DNA of 64,000 bases from Centroberyx gerrardi (taxonomy: Eukaryota > Chordata > Actinopteri > Beryciformes > Berycidae). The position numbers and the translations under genes were made by a program. The notes below the pieces were generated by a model. It was not told where the DNA came from. It saw only the letters and a program-made list of their open reading frames with translations, and ran no database searches. Location of the stretch: assembly GCF_048128805.1 (NCBI RefSeq), contig NC_136000.1, forward strand, positions 15,222,854-15,286,853, given 5' to 3'. This document shows, piece after piece, positions 1-14,614 of this stretch (the stretch's first letter is position 1; every line of letters starts with the position of its first letter).

Positions 1-974
1 TATATTCATGTAAACATAACACACAGACACAAACTGAAGAGCAGCATAGAAGCCTTACATAATACAACTGAACTGACCTAAACACAACAGGCAGGAGAGA
101 GAGAGGAGAGACAGAGACTCAGAGCAAGAGTGAGAGAGTGTGGGGGCGAGAGAAGGGGGGGGGGAGGGGGGGGGGGTATCTGAGTAGGTAGGCCTAAAAG
201 GAGCTTACTCTGGCATAAGCCCAAATAATGTGGAGAAACACATTGTTACAATACCAACTACAGTGCTATGCAGGCAGGCATAAGTTACTAGCTTACTAAA
301 GCTCTTTCATCTTGGATATTAGAGGGTTACAAAAATTACACACAAGGACTGTCCAATCAGATTATTACATATCCTATTGATCAAACAGCCTAAACCGAGA
401 CTACATAGCTCATTGAACTCTGCTACCAAATGTCAAATATTTTACAGGCACTATAACAGGAGGACCAGGCAGAGAAAGTACTGAGATTCTCAGTCCCCAC
501 AGGTTTTGATCAGAATAGCTGTGAGGTGAAAAAAGGGGTTGCCATTTTGTTCCAGGTGATATTGTATTACAGCAAAGAGCACTGTCTGGGTTGATATGAC
601 CTTGCTAGAGCCGGTCCCTGCAGTGCCCAAGATAAATGACTTAGCTTCTCCCACTGGGGCAAAGATATGAGTAACACACCTGAAGTCGACATCAGCAGCA
701 CCTGCCACTGGAGAATGAAGACCTGAACAATAAAAATGCCTTGCTCTCTACTCTTCAAACTTCATTATGAACCCTTGACAGACAGCAATAATCTGAAACC
801 TGCCCTACAGCAAACAAACATCATAGCAGAACCACAAACACTCACAGGTTCTTTCCGTTGTCATCACAGGAATCCTGAATGGTGTGTGTGAGATAGAGTG
901 TGAAAGTCGAGTCGGAACACATGCTGTTTGTTAGCATGTGTAGAAAGCTTTTTTTTTGCGTACAAGTCACTAAC
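1..974. other. SCAPER intron 2 (partial)
   Basis: Non-coding sequence left of SCAPER exon 2. It holds a short purine/G-rich tract (about 95-176) and no further SCAPER exon that I can recognise, so the next exon must lie outside the window. Confidence 0.5.
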
Positions 975-3900
975 CTTCCTCCTCTTTGTTCTCCAGAGGT
1001 ACACTCCAGGCGATGAGGTTTCGAGCAGCGCGGCCCTCCTCGGCCACTATCTTCCGCACCTTGTCATGGCTGTTGGAGCGCTGGAAGGACGCCTGCAGGA
1101 ACAATAGAAGATTCAATTCACCCCACCAGTCAATTGTACACTTTATCCAAGAGCCTATTGTGGAAAGTGGAAGGAAAGATGGTGTAGAGCGAGAAGGGAT
1201 GACGTGACAAAGGTTGTGAGCTGGGGTCGAACCCACAATGCTGCGAGTATGAAGAGTGTAGAGGAGGTGTATTTGTAATGTAACTGACAAGAAAAAGCTA
1301 GAGGCAGAAGCTGCTAGCCTGATTTGTGCCCAGTATGCATCATGGTTGACCTGTGCATTGAGTATGCATCAGTGAACTTCACTGTAACTTCAGCTGAAGC
1401 AGCTACTGTGAACAGAAAGAAATGTCGTGAGATGTCATTCGTCACATCCTTTACCCATGGGGCATACAGGCTCTCTGTAATTAAACATGGCATCAACATG
1501 CTTTAAATTGCAAGCAGCTCAGATGCTTGGTCCTTTGTATATATCCCCATTTAAGTAATGACCCAAAAATGCGAGTCACATAATGTCCATCTCCAGTTAA
1601 CGCCAGCTGATGCCAAATCGCTCACTCTCTCCATGCTCACTCTCCCGCCCCATCTCACAGAATACAGTCACATCACAGCATGGTCTAAGAACTCATGCAT
1701 AAATGCTAAGAGCAAATCTGCTTTACACCCTACAAGCAATGAGAAGCACAACTCCACTTTGCAATGCAATGAAAAACGAATAAAAGAATCTATCTACCAA
1801 ATAGGCTACATAGTGTTATTTGCAGTAAGATGTTTTACAAAATATTCAGACTTCTGGTAATCTGGATGCAAAACAACACAGGCGCTAATGCCTAGACACT
1901 TATCATACTGGATCTTCCACTAACTGTGTTCCCTTTTCCAGCAGAATAGCCTGTACCATTCTGTACTCTTCATAAATTATTACATTTTGTGTCGACTAAC
2001 ATCTAGACCAAATTTGGCTATTTTGGTTGGATATTGGATAACTTTGTGGTTTCACACTTAATAAAATAAACTGTTAGATGAAACCATCATAAAAATCGAG
2101 TGCAAGTTCTCCCCTTAATAGCAACTGAGTCATGGAACAAATCATTCTCTCTCTTTTCCTGGCTGTCTCCCTGGCACCGCTATTGAAACAAGAAGGCTGC
2201 AGCAAAATTATTTCTCTACCACTCTTGCAATCAGAATGAAGGGTGCTACCAAACAACAGTGAGACATTTTATGTCTCATCCAAGGCAGCACAGAGGCACG
2301 TGATAATTAGGCCTAGGCTTATGTAAAAATTCTATGTAACAATGTTTTAGACTAGCTTTACAGGCTAATAGAATAAAGTGAACATGGCTCATTAGGTTTT
2401 ACACATGCATAAACAGCATGCAGTCAGTGTATTGGTCTTCTACTATTTAATGTCCCTAGGGGAGATACCCAGCTGACCTACTTTTGGTGAGCAAAATTCT
2501 TTACATGCAGAGTAGCTTGGGCTTTATTCTCACAAGAAGAAAAAGACCACAAAGAGATAGCAGAACATCAAACAAAATAGGCCAAAAGCTGGGCAAAAGC
2601 TAGTGAGCTAGGTCACCATCATAGCAACTAATCTCCCTGCAGACTGTAAATATTTACTCTGTGTTTCCTGGGCTTGGCAGCCATCAGATGACAGATGACT
2701 GTTGTGAGGATACCTAGCCTACTCACGACTGATGGCTAACTGTGTGTAGGAGCCTGAGGCAACAAAGACTTACGGCAAAGGCTCTCTTGATCCACTTAAT
2801 CAGCTGCAAACAAACCTGTCACCTGGGCTGCACTGTAGAAGGTGCATCTTGGAGCATAACTTCTGCTATACTCTCTGGCCAGGCAATTCTTTCCCATGCA
2901 CAGGACAGAGCTAACCTTTTCTGAATTGTGCTGAGTGAGGGGCAGGTGTAGGGTTTCCCTTTGAAAAGGTCTACAAACACACGCATGCAGCAAGACAGGG
3001 GGTGAGAACTAGCCCATTAGGAGGGAGACAGAGGGAAAGCGAAAGATTAGAGGATACATACAGAATAGAAGTAGAGTCTGTAAGCAGGTTCTTCGTCCTT
3101 ATCCACCCCTGACATACTTTTGCAGCCCACTTCAGGCAACCTGTTTCCCCTCACCAGCATTGCCACTTGTGCAAGGTGACATCGTCATCTGACAGCAGGA
3201 CCAAAATAGACTCCTACTGTGTAGCCCACAGTGCTATAGCAACTGGCCCAGCTGTGTCAACTCCTCCACCAATGGCGATTGAGAGAGACAAGTGGTTAGT
3301 AGTCCTGCTTTTCACTTTGACTGCTCTGTCTGTAACTCTGTCTGTAATCTAGCCTGAGCCCTCAGCACTCTGCTGAGTTAGCAGCCACCCCTTAGGCCTG
3401 AGTCGCTGCCTGCTGCTGTCCGTCTGCCTGCCACTCTTCTCTGCTCTCCACTGAATGCAGCTTCCTATGTTTACAGCTTCTCTCCTCTGCTCTCCCAGCT
3501 CTGCATCAGAGCCCTCTCTCTCTCTCTCTCTCTCTCTCTCCTTCTGCCACAACACTGCGCAGTCATGTGCACAGAGCAGGCCTGCCGCTCAGCCCCCATC
3601 CTCCATCCTCTGTTGCCAGTGATGAGTCTAGCTCCAGGCTCAAAGAGTGTGCTAACGTAAGCCTGGTCGTACATTAGCCACACAGACTGACGCTCTGGAT
3701 CTGATTGGACTCGGCATTGGATGAATCATACACTGCTGGGGGACAAAACACAAGCCCACATGGTCTCATTGCCTAGAAATGGTACAAACCACCCCTCACA
3801 GTACTACGAGACTACAAAGTCTGCAGGAAGAAGTTCAGAAAATCTTTAAGACAACACTGTCTCAGCAACTGATAAAGAGTCTAAAGTATTACTCTGGCAT

Positions 3901-4461
3901 TTCTTCACAAAAATAGCCCTCTTGCTTTATTGATGACAGATTAACAAAAATCTCACTAATCAAGAGCATCCTCTGGCAAACCAGGCCTTCATGCTTTGAC
4001 AAGGATGCATGAGTGGGTGTGTTCAAGATGGGTTGGCGGAGGAAAAAACACTTGGAACTGCTCTCAGACAGAGGGAGCGACCTGAGCCCACTAACTTACA
4101 CCATCAGGCCCACCAGGGGCAGGTCTCCCAAAATGTTTTTGGCTGGAACGTAGGGAAACCACCCCTTCAATTATCCGAAGTGACTTAGCTGTGGCTAGCT
4201 AAGGATGCATTGGAATGTTGTTAGCTAATGTGGTTAGTTAACTTATCTGTTGTATTTCAACTCTTAGCAATGAGCTAATATGTTATTACGTACCTTCAAA
4301 GCGGTTATGGATGTATTCCTGCTTTTGCCTCCTCCGTGCGAGGAGCCTGAGCTATTGCTACCAGACCTCTCCCTCCCGTCCCCACCTTGGCTAATTCTTG
4401 GACCGAGACGGTGTTGTCCAGCGCCACGCCGTCGTCCATCGTGGCGACTATCTTTTGACAT
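975..4461 (-). CDS. scaper: SCAPER, first two coding exons (partial, continues past left edge)
   Basis: Exons read on the minus strand: 4461-4294 and 1092-975. Exon 2 encodes ASFQRSNSHDKVRKIVAEEG and then ARNLIAWSVPLENKEEEG, which is the highly conserved N-terminus of SCAPER (S-phase cyclin A-associated protein in the ER), a ciliary/cell-cycle regulator. It is bounded by a CAG acceptor and a GTTAGT donor and ends in phase 1. Exon 1 is a predicted 56-codon Arg/Gly/Ser-rich segment starting MSKDSRHDGRRRGAG and ending in a GTACGT donor in phase 0, so it splices in frame to Ala of exon 2. In human SCAPER translation begins at or beside this ASFQ segment, so exon 1 is either a fish N-terminal extension or largely 5' UTR. 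The rest of the gene lies to the left of the window. Identity of exon 2 is firm; coding status of exon 1 is inferred from frame and splice sites. Confidence 0.8.
1093..4293. other. SCAPER intron 1
   Basis: A 3.2-kb intron without recognisable exons. It contains a short CT microsatellite (about 3510-3541) and otherwise ordinary AT-rich sequence. Confidence 0.5.
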
Positions 4462-5860
<1,399 letters not shown>

Positions 5861-7738
5861 ATGGCATTCTCTACACTGATGACTTCGGCATTGTTAGTCC
5901 TACAGTTTGCGTTTGGGGAAAGCTCTCACAAACATCTTCATGAAGATCATTATATTGGTCAGCAGCACAATCCTGAACATGACATGAATGTCCTGCTGGG
6001 AAATGAGGTTATTTAAGATTTTACATCATCTTCTTAGGCTCTACTGTCCGATTCACACTCTTTATTCATAAATAGAGCCCCCTGACTCTTTCCCCTCTTC
6101 TTTTATACACTTGCAGGACACTGAGGAGATAAAGAAACTTGGCCCAGCAGAGCAGAGGAAAAGGATGATGGAAATCGTGAAGAAGATTGATAAAAATTCA
6201 GACAATCTGTTAAATGCAGGTAACTTGGCGTTTTCCTAGTATCCCTGTCAACAGTTGAACTCAGTCATACTCAATCTGCACTCTGTTTTATCCCCAGAGG
6301 AGATCACTCTCTGGATTCAGTACGTCTATGGAAAATATGCTCTGGATGATGCAGAGGAGCGTTTCCCTGAGTTTGACACAGACGGAGACGGGGTCGTATC
6401 ATGGGAGGAATACAACATGGTTACTCACGAGCAGCTCATTCATTTTGACGACGACGCTGTTCTGGAAGATCCTGAGCAAGAGTCCCTCAGATATGTATGC
6501 ATACGTTTATTGTACCCATCTAAAAATCACATTCAACAATAGGCCACAGCCCATATCATTTGTATTACCTTGACTTAGTCTTGTATCCCCACTAGCTCCA
6601 CCTAAAGGAGAGGAGGCGCTTTGACTTTGCTGATGTGGATGGCACACCAGGCCTTAATGTAACAGAGTTTCTTGCCTTCACGCACCCATCTGAAGTGGAT
6701 CACATGGCTGTAAGACTCTTTTAAAACAGCACTGTAGCTCTTAGTCTTCATGGAAAATTTGATAGAATAGTAGGCCTACACCTTTTACTTCCTATGTAAA
6801 TCCTGTTGTACAGTCATACATTGTGAGTGTGCCCTTTGTATTTTCTGGATTACAATCTGATGATTTACCTTTTTTTCTAATAGGATTTTGCCATTGAAGA
6901 TGTGTTGAATGAATATGACACAGATAAAGATGGATTCATCAGTCTCAGTGAATTTATTGGAGATGCTCACAGTGATGGTAAAACTGGAGGGATTATTTTA
7001 AAATACACTGACTGTCAGAGTGATCTGGATGTTTCTAGATCCTTATGCTATGTCCAGTGAGCTTCCTCAATGCATTGCTAATATTTGTTTTTTTCTTGGT
7101 AAGAGGGCAATACCCCATCACAGTGGGAGATTGAAGAAACAGTGCGCTTTAAAGACCTTTATGATCAAGATAAGGACGGCAAGTTGAATCGAGAGGAGCA
7201 GCTCCGCTGGGTAGCGCCTAATAGCTACGGCTCAGCAAGAGAAGAGGTGAGACTCAGATGTTTTGTTTACATTGTAGCAAAGAAATTGCCTGGTATCCAG
7301 CCCCCATGAATAGCACTCTTTAGCACTTTTTGAATTTGCATGGTGAATCATGCAAATTCAAAAAGTGCTAAAGACTGCGATTCATGGGGGCTGGATACCA
7401 GGCAAGCAAAGAAAGACATCAGTACACACAATGATTTCTAGATAGTCCTTGATTTTGAATATTTTGCTAAATGTTTGGTTGGATGGTCTCCTTTAGCTAT
7501 TGCTTTGGTAGGAATATAAATCATTGCTGTCCACGATGGCATGGCAACATATTCGCAGATTCCTTTGCTTATATTGCTCTCATGTTATCAACAGGCTCTT
7601 CACCTCATCAAGGAAATGGACCATGATGGTGACGGACAAATCTCAGAGGCTGAGGTCTTGAAAAATCAAGACACGTTCATGAACAGTGAAGTGACAGACT
7701 ACGGTAGACAGCTGCATGTATCACATGATGAATTATAA
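5861..7738 (+). CDS. rcn2: Reticulocalbin-2 (ER calcium-binding EF-hand protein)
   Basis: Seven exons: 5861-6007, 6117-6219, 6298-6494, 6596-6709, 6884-6977, 7104-7246, 7595-7738. All are GT-AG with consistent phases, giving 313 aa (human about 317). RCN2 is a low-affinity calcium-binding CREC-family protein of the ER lumen. The N-terminus [19 protein letters not shown] is a signal peptide. Six EF-hand loops are visible: [24 protein letters not shown], a degenerate [36 protein letters not shown] and [12 protein letters not shown]. The C-terminus is HDEL, the ER-retrieval signal that RCN2 itself carries. The ATG lies immediately after an acceptor site, so the first exon is non-coding. Orthology is supported by SCAPER and PSTPIP1 on either side, the human 15q24 order. 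Confidence 0.95.
7286..7405. mobile_element. Foldback MITE in RCN2 intron 6, 9-bp target duplication
   Basis: A 120-bp palindromic insertion. About 57 bp beginning TTGCCTGGTATCCAGCCCCC is repeated in inverted orientation at the other end with about two mismatches, around a 6-base loop. It is flanked on both sides by GCAAAGAAA (7277-7285 and 7406-7414). A 9-bp duplication with long terminal inverted repeats is what Mutator-like elements produce; the superfamily assignment is inference. Confidence 0.75.
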
Positions 7739-8539
7739 CTGTATATTCTTGTATATTTTAGAGTTTTGTCATTTGTGTCCATAAAGATTTAATGTAGTTT
7801 ATTTCCTGTATTGCTTAACATTTTCATGGGTTTCATGTTCCTCCCTATTTGGGATTTCAGTATATCAATTGATCATGTATGTATGTGTATATTCTTGAAG
7901 AGTAGGGTGTTCAGATGGAAAACAAGCTTTTTACAACTTTCTCATGTCATTTTTACTAAAGCAGTCCAGAAACTTGTTAAATTACAGTTTTGAATTAAAA
8001 CTAAACTCACATTTAACTGTAGCATGCTGTCCACTCTTTAAACACAAGTTCCTTTCATAAATGTAAAAATCCAAAAAGCCTCCACAAGTTTTGTTTTTTT
8101 GGTAGCAGGGACTGGATTTGGATTGAACATGGGGCTTTATGGTTGCAGCATAAGGGGTTCATATCATGCTATTTTTAGATGTTTCCACGCACGAGACAGC
8201 TTCACATGTAATAGGATAATTATGTCATAATTCTGTTTTTTATATAACTTAATGTGGGGGAGGATAGGATAGGTAATTTAATTGTGGCTACCTATCATTA
8301 GAAGCAGTCTTCACTCATCTATCAAATGTGAACTGGCATGAATGTTATCTTTCATAGCAGTCATGCTGCGGTAACGGATGACACACTGCAGCTCTTCCTC
8401 ATTTAAGTCAAACGAGTGAGCCGCTGCTGTGTTTTAAAGCTGGTTTCCTGTGCCATGATCAGTTTCACTTGCCTCGACCACCAGCCTGCCAAACTGCCGG
8501 ACTTAATAGAGTGACTTCAATTTTTTACCTACTGCCAAG
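7739..8539. other. RCN2-PSTPIP1 intergenic region
   Basis: About 800 bp holding the RCN2 3' UTR and the PSTPIP1 promoter/5' UTR. No further gene is visible. A minimal spacing between two plus-strand genes. Confidence 0.6.
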
Positions 8540-11500
8540 ATGACCTTACAATTCAAAGATGCCTTTTGGGTGAGTTAACTGTGATGCTACTTTTCTGTGA
8601 TGTTGTTCATGTTCAGAACCCGAAGCAGAAGTTGACTTAATGATTTGCACTGAGTTATAAATTCATTGTTTCTGTTGCTGCATGGGTCCACTGGAATTGT
8701 GAAGTAAAATCTTTTCCTATACCCTCCCACTTCCACTGTTATTTCTGCTTTTCATCATTGTTAGGATGGTATTTGTCACGTAGTTCAGCTAACTGTAACT
8801 TTACATGGATTTCAAGTCTTCATCACATTAGCTTTAAGTTCATTTTATAATTCACTGGATAGGAACTGTTGTTGCTAAGATAAAAACATGAGCTATGGGT
8901 TTTTAATGTATTTTTGGGTTGTGAACATACTCTCTTATTTCCATCTACATCCAGGCCTATTTTACAAAATAAACAAATATTTCTTGGGACAGCCATCGTT
9001 TGACAGTACATAATAGCAAGAATATCATCACCATACGAATAGTGCTGTTGTGGTAAACCTCTCTTCCATGCTCTGGAGTGTGTTTCCTGTAGAAGAGGTT
9101 ATTCTTACCTTACTTTTTGCGTTTGATCTTTCGACTGTGATGCCATGTCAGAAGTAATGTGCAAAGCAGCAGGCAGCTTGTGGGTTGATTTGCATGGGAG
9201 GGTCTGCACAATAATCCCCTTCAAATCTTTGCAAATGAACTCGGAGAATGTATGTTTTTATATCGTTTCACATAGTTGGTTTTCATAGTGTAGTTTCATA
9301 ACGATATGTATTAGTACACAAAACGCTATACAAATGAAAGGTATTATTATTATTATGTTTAATTGCTTCTAAACTGTGTCTAATAACAGTTCATATATTT
9401 TAGCTCAAATAAATTTGTTGTGCAGCACCATTTGACCAAAACCCCAAATGTCCATCTAACAAGAAATCCACTAAACAGTTTTATCTCAGCAATCTATCCT
9501 ATTGTATGATAGGTTTTATGGTAGGTTATTCATCCTGGCTAATAAGTTTGTTTAGCAACCCCAGATGCCTGCACTATATCTTTTTAGCCTACTTCTAGCT
9601 TTTCTTTCAGACCAAGGTCCTAGCTAGTAATAGTTTCCATGCACTACGTGGTTTTTTATCCACATGAAAAAAATGACACCAAATTTTACAAAAAGTGCTG
9701 CATGAAAGTAAAAATTGCCACAGAGTATTATTTAAATTATCATCTGTGGTAAGACCTTTTCCCACAAGTAACATTCTCTGAATCTAAATGGGTCTTTGAA
9801 ACACTGAGCAACAAAGCAGGTAACAATTTTTCCCCAAAAAATTAGATATGCAGCATTTTGGAATGATCAAATACACAATTGCATGTGATTATGTAACAAA
9901 TTTGGGGGGGTCATTCATGGTGACTGTGTTGAATTTGTTTATGGACAGAGCTGTATTTTGACATTTGTATTTTGTTAAAATGTAGCATTGTGTTGTGCTT
10001 TGTGCTTTGTGGTTGGGGTTCTCGGTGTAAATCTTGTTTTGTTGTGGAGAGTGTGGCTACCTGGTAAAGGTATGCTGTTTTATGGTTCTAGGGAGTTGAC
10101 TTCATCAGCAATATGGGGTACGAGGCCATAGTTCAAAGACTCTGTGATGGCCGACGGACGTGCAAAGACATGGAAGATCTCTTGAAAATGAGGTTGGCCT
10201 GCAAACTGCTGGAAAATTGTACATGCGTATGAATAATATGCCCTCGTTTCATGTGGTTGAGCTGCATATGATTTGCTCTGTGTAGGGCATCAGCAGAGGA
10301 GAGATATGGCAAGGAATTGGTCACAATTGCACGCAAAGCCGGGGGTCTCTATGAGATCAGGTAGGTGTGTGTGGGTTGCATTTGAATATTAATATTACTC
10401 ATCGCTATATGTGAACCTGCCTGTCTCAACTCCACATTTATCGGAATTGTCAAAATGTCCTATGTTCATGTTGTTTTTACAGCACTTTGAGAACATCTCT
10501 TGATGAAATGAAAACACGTAAGTACAGCAGATATTTCAGACTTTTTTTTTGTGCTTCAATGTGCTGCAATGTATTTTTAAAGGCGTATGCATTTTTTCAT
10601 GGCATCTACATTTCCTAGGTTTTCTCAGATAATTATGAGTTTTTAATGATGTGCTTTGATGTTATTCAGAAATTGAGAACATAGGAAACCTGCACATTCA
10701 GCTGTCTGGACTACTAAAGGAGGAGGTGAAGAGGATGGAGCAGTTCAAAGAACGACAGAAGGAACAGAGAAAAAAGGTGACAATGAGAAGTGTTTTCATT
10801 TGTATACAAAGGCAAACTAAACAACAGTTTCATCTCCAAGTGAGCTTTTCTCATATAATTTCCAGCGTTGTATGGTTGGAACACCCACATATTATCTTTC
10901 TGATGATGATTAATAATGAGGTTGGATTAACAGATGATGTGTCACTAGTTAGAGAAATGGTAAATGTCATATAATGCTGTCATTGACTCTACACAGACCA
11001 TATTGTTGAATATCATGATGACATTCTTTAACATTATTTTTTTCCCTTCTCTCTCAGTTTGAAGGCATCATGGAGAAAGTCCAGAAGACAAAAGTCTCCC
11101 TCTATAAGAAGACAATAGAGGTAAGGTCAATCCACATTATCAGTGTCAGTTGTAGCTATTGTTGGTAGCGTGATACGTTTTTCACAGATAGGTGAAAAGA
11201 AGTTTCACCCAGTAATTATTCTTAGTGAATTTAGACGTGGCAGTGGTTAACAGCATTAATCATTGGTCTGGTAGCACGGTCTCAATAAAGTTACATCCTG
11301 CTTGGGTCTGCATGTACTATATGTACCAGAATAGTGCATGAAGTGCAGACAGGCCCCGCTGTGAGTAGATGGAGCAGAGAGACATTGCTCTGTCTGCTCA
11401 AGATGTGCAAGAGGAAGATGGTTTCACAAGTTAATCATAAATGCCAGTCATTACTGATTTGTGTAAAAGACACATAGCAAAGGGAGGTAGAGCTTCTCTC

Positions 11501-14500
11501 AGCTCAGGAGAAGGAAGTAGTATTCTGTTTGATTTACTTTGGTTCTCCTGCAGAAGCGTGTCGACTGTCTCTGTTGAACACGTTTTCCCCTCTTCCTGGA
11601 GCAGCTTCCTGTAAAGGCTTCACACCCAGAGCTGAGGGCTGATTAGAAAGCCTGGTTTAGAAAGTGTGGTTTATATTGAATTTCCCTCCTATAGTCTAAA
11701 AGATCCTATGAGCAGCGCTGCAGAGAGGCTGATGAGGCAGAGCAAGCTGCTGAGAAGATGAGCAGCGCTGCCACAGCCACTCCCAAACAGACTGAGAAGG
11801 TACATCATAACATTGTACACACTCACACCAGGGTATATTTGACATCATTATATTTGACATCATTTGACATCATTATATTTGACATCATTTTCACCAGAAA
11901 GTAGATTGGATATCTAATACAGATTGCAGAGTGTAGTTCCTCAAAGAGCGTTAGTCAAATTTCCACAACACTGACAGAGATTGGGAAATGCAATTCTCTT
12001 TGCACTGGACCTTTAATACTTGATCCTGTCATGTAAATGCAATGCCCATGCTTCAAATTGGAATAGATTAGAGAACCATATATTTTGATTTACAGAATGC
12101 GTACTTATTCACTTATGCTAGTTAAATGCTAATACTAAATCTTTCATAATGTAACGCATTTCTTCTTACAGGTTCAAAGGTTCACAGATATAGAGGCAAT
12201 GTGTCATTTTGTAATCGCTTTTCTTTTTCAGTTGCACAACAAATCTAAACAGTGTAGAGAAGCTACAGTAGAAGCTGGTAAGGACAAATAATGTGTTAAG
12301 TCTGCTGCTGTTTTTTGTTGTTTTGTGTTTTTCTCTGGCACTCTTAAAGGATCTATCTGTGCTGCACGTGATCTTGGCACAATCTTTGTGTACTTAAGAT
12401 AAAGAGCCACAAAAACACATGATTTACTTTGGAAGCCACTGAAATTTACCAGAAGTGGGCTTTTTGGGGATGGTGGTCACACACATTTACTTCCCTTTTT
12501 GTTGAGGATTCCAAAAATAGGATTTAAACATGCAGATAATCTCATAGAGAGAGAGTTTCCTGACTGTGATACATGTAAATGGTACAGGGAACTTCCAGTT
12601 TAAAACAACTGAGCAAGCAATGTTATAGAGGAGCTTGATTTATCTGAAAAGTAATGTTTTCATTTTTCTTTAGAGAAACAATACATGTCAAACATTGAAC
12701 AGCTTGACAAGATTCGTCAAGAATGGGAATCCACACACGTCAGCACATGCGAGGTAAAGTGAGGCAACAGCAGCGGTGTTTCTCTTCTTGCCTATCGAGC
12801 GAGGATACACTATAAACTTTACAGACTTACACCAAGGGCGGAGATCCCCCTAGGCCGGTTTTGTCAATGAAGATGTGTAATACTTCCCAGTAACAGGCAA
12901 ACATCTACATAAACGTTTCCCAACAACAAAACCCTTCCTATGTGATTACATCAACAAAGCTGAGCCACCTCGTTAGGAACTGTCACCCACAGCCTCACAA
13001 CAAGCTGCCAACTGTATCACAACCTTACACACATATACACACTGAATACGTCACATTAAACATGCAGAGTGTTACCAGCTGTACGGTGAATGAACCACTG
13101 AACTGTTTCTGAACCATATTTGAAAGAATGACAGGAGGTTTGGTTTGTAGGTGTTTCAGCAGCAGGAGGAAGACCGCATCAACGTTGTAAGAAATGCCTT
13201 GTGGGTGCACTGTAACCAGTTCTCACTGCAATGTGTGAAAGATGACGAGGTGAGTATAGTTGCACTCATATATCATCAGTGTTATCATTTTGAACAATCC
13301 CTTCGAATATATATATATGATTTAATTCAACACAAACTGCTCTTTTAGTGTTATGAGGACGTGAGGAAATCTCTGGAAAAGTGCGACGTCACTGCAGACA
13401 ACAACTGCTTTGTGGAGATGAAAAGCACTGGCTCAAGTCCACCAGGTAGGCACACATCCTGCCCTTATTTGGATTTGAATATGTTCCAGGTTGGAAATTT
13501 TAATATTATCTTTCAGCTGCAGCTTGGACATATGATGCATTCAGCCTGGGTTGACACAAGTTGTGTGTAACCGGGCGTTAACCCCTGAAGAATTTGTTTT
13601 AACTGAAATTCAATGATTCCCTCTATAGAACCAATTGAATACCAGAATTACTACAAGAGGGATGCTGCAGGAGACAGTAATGGCAGTGCCAGTTTTGTGG
13701 GAGGAGTCATGAAAAGGTCAGACCACCAGATTTTTATCACAGTTACGGCATGGAAGTGCATTGATACTACAAAGGAAACGCGATTATTATATCCTGTGTG
13801 ATGTTTCCATCCTTTCAGAACAGCTCTTTGTTTTATTTCTTAATGACTGCTGTTCTCAATTTGTAGGTTTTCAAATCTTCTGCAGGGGAACTGTGCGGCC
13901 GGCTCCAAAACAAACATCAGTGAGGCAATTGCACAACCTAATGGTATGGTACCAAAATGATTTGCGCAACATGGCAATGCTTATGTGACAAAGTATGATG
14001 GTGCAAGCCACTTGATACTTATGAGAAGATATGGTGCTACTATTATATGTAGTTACATAGTTATTTTTTCACACCACCACCAGGTGGCACACAAATTCAA
14101 CTAATGATTTGTTCAGCTCTCCCCTGATTGGATGTGATGTATCACATTATCAACTCAGTCAGTAGTTTGGTTAAGTTTTAAAGTATGGTTGGTTGTGGCT
14201 TCAGCCTGACAGAGTAACTGCACTGGTTCTGAATATCTGTCTGCCCTACTGTGACATTCTTCAGCTGAAACATCAGAGGGAGTGTATGCCTCCATTCCTG
14301 GATTTCATGGGAGCCAGCAGAGCAAAGAGGAGTACACAGCTGTGTATGACTATGTGGCCCAGGTCAGGCTCCTGACGGCTAACCTCTACACGAGTCCTTT
14401 CACACTTTTCATTCAAATATTCTATGTTAAAATGATTCATTTTCATATTAACAATAATCTCTTGGCTCCTGTCCTTCTTCAGGGGGAGGATGAGCTCTCT

Positions 14501-14614
14501 TTATCCATTGGGGACGTTGTGCTTGTCACAGATCAAGGTGTGGATGGCTGGTGGACGGCGGAGAGGAATGGCCAATCTGGATTGGTTCCAGGCTCTTACC
14601 TTTCCAAAGAATGA
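8540..14614 (+). CDS. pstpip1: PSTPIP1 (F-BAR and SH3 adaptor protein)
   Basis: Fifteen exons: 8540-8569, 10092-10192, 10286-10360, 10483-10517, 10670-10776, 11058-11120, 11695-11799, 12232-12277, 12674-12753, 13151-13249, 13349-13445, 13629-13716, 13867-13943, 14265-14362, 14483-14614. They sum to 1233 nt, 410 aa plus stop (human 416). The product is a membrane-curving F-BAR adaptor that links PEST-type phosphatases and WASP to actin in haematopoietic cells. The N-terminus [10 protein letters not shown], the block [16 protein letters not shown] and [18 protein letters not shown] are F-BAR signatures. The C-terminal SH3 runs from [11 protein letters not shown] through [13 protein letters not shown] and [20 protein letters not shown]. 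The SH3 domain separates it from the SH3-less PSTPIP2. Introns are all GT-AG. It lies between RCN2 and TSPAN3, as in human. Confidence 0.95.
11836..11892. repeat. Short tandem array of an ATATTTGACATCATT-like unit
   Basis: Three to four imperfect head-to-tail copies of a TATTTGACATCAT-like unit in PSTPIP1 intron 7. Confidence 0.6.

Noticed and set aside
490-708. Minus-strand frame containing GTAGTGSSKVI, reminiscent of a helicase P-loop
   Set aside because: Too short and too degenerate; no other helicase motif nearby. Treated as intron sequence.
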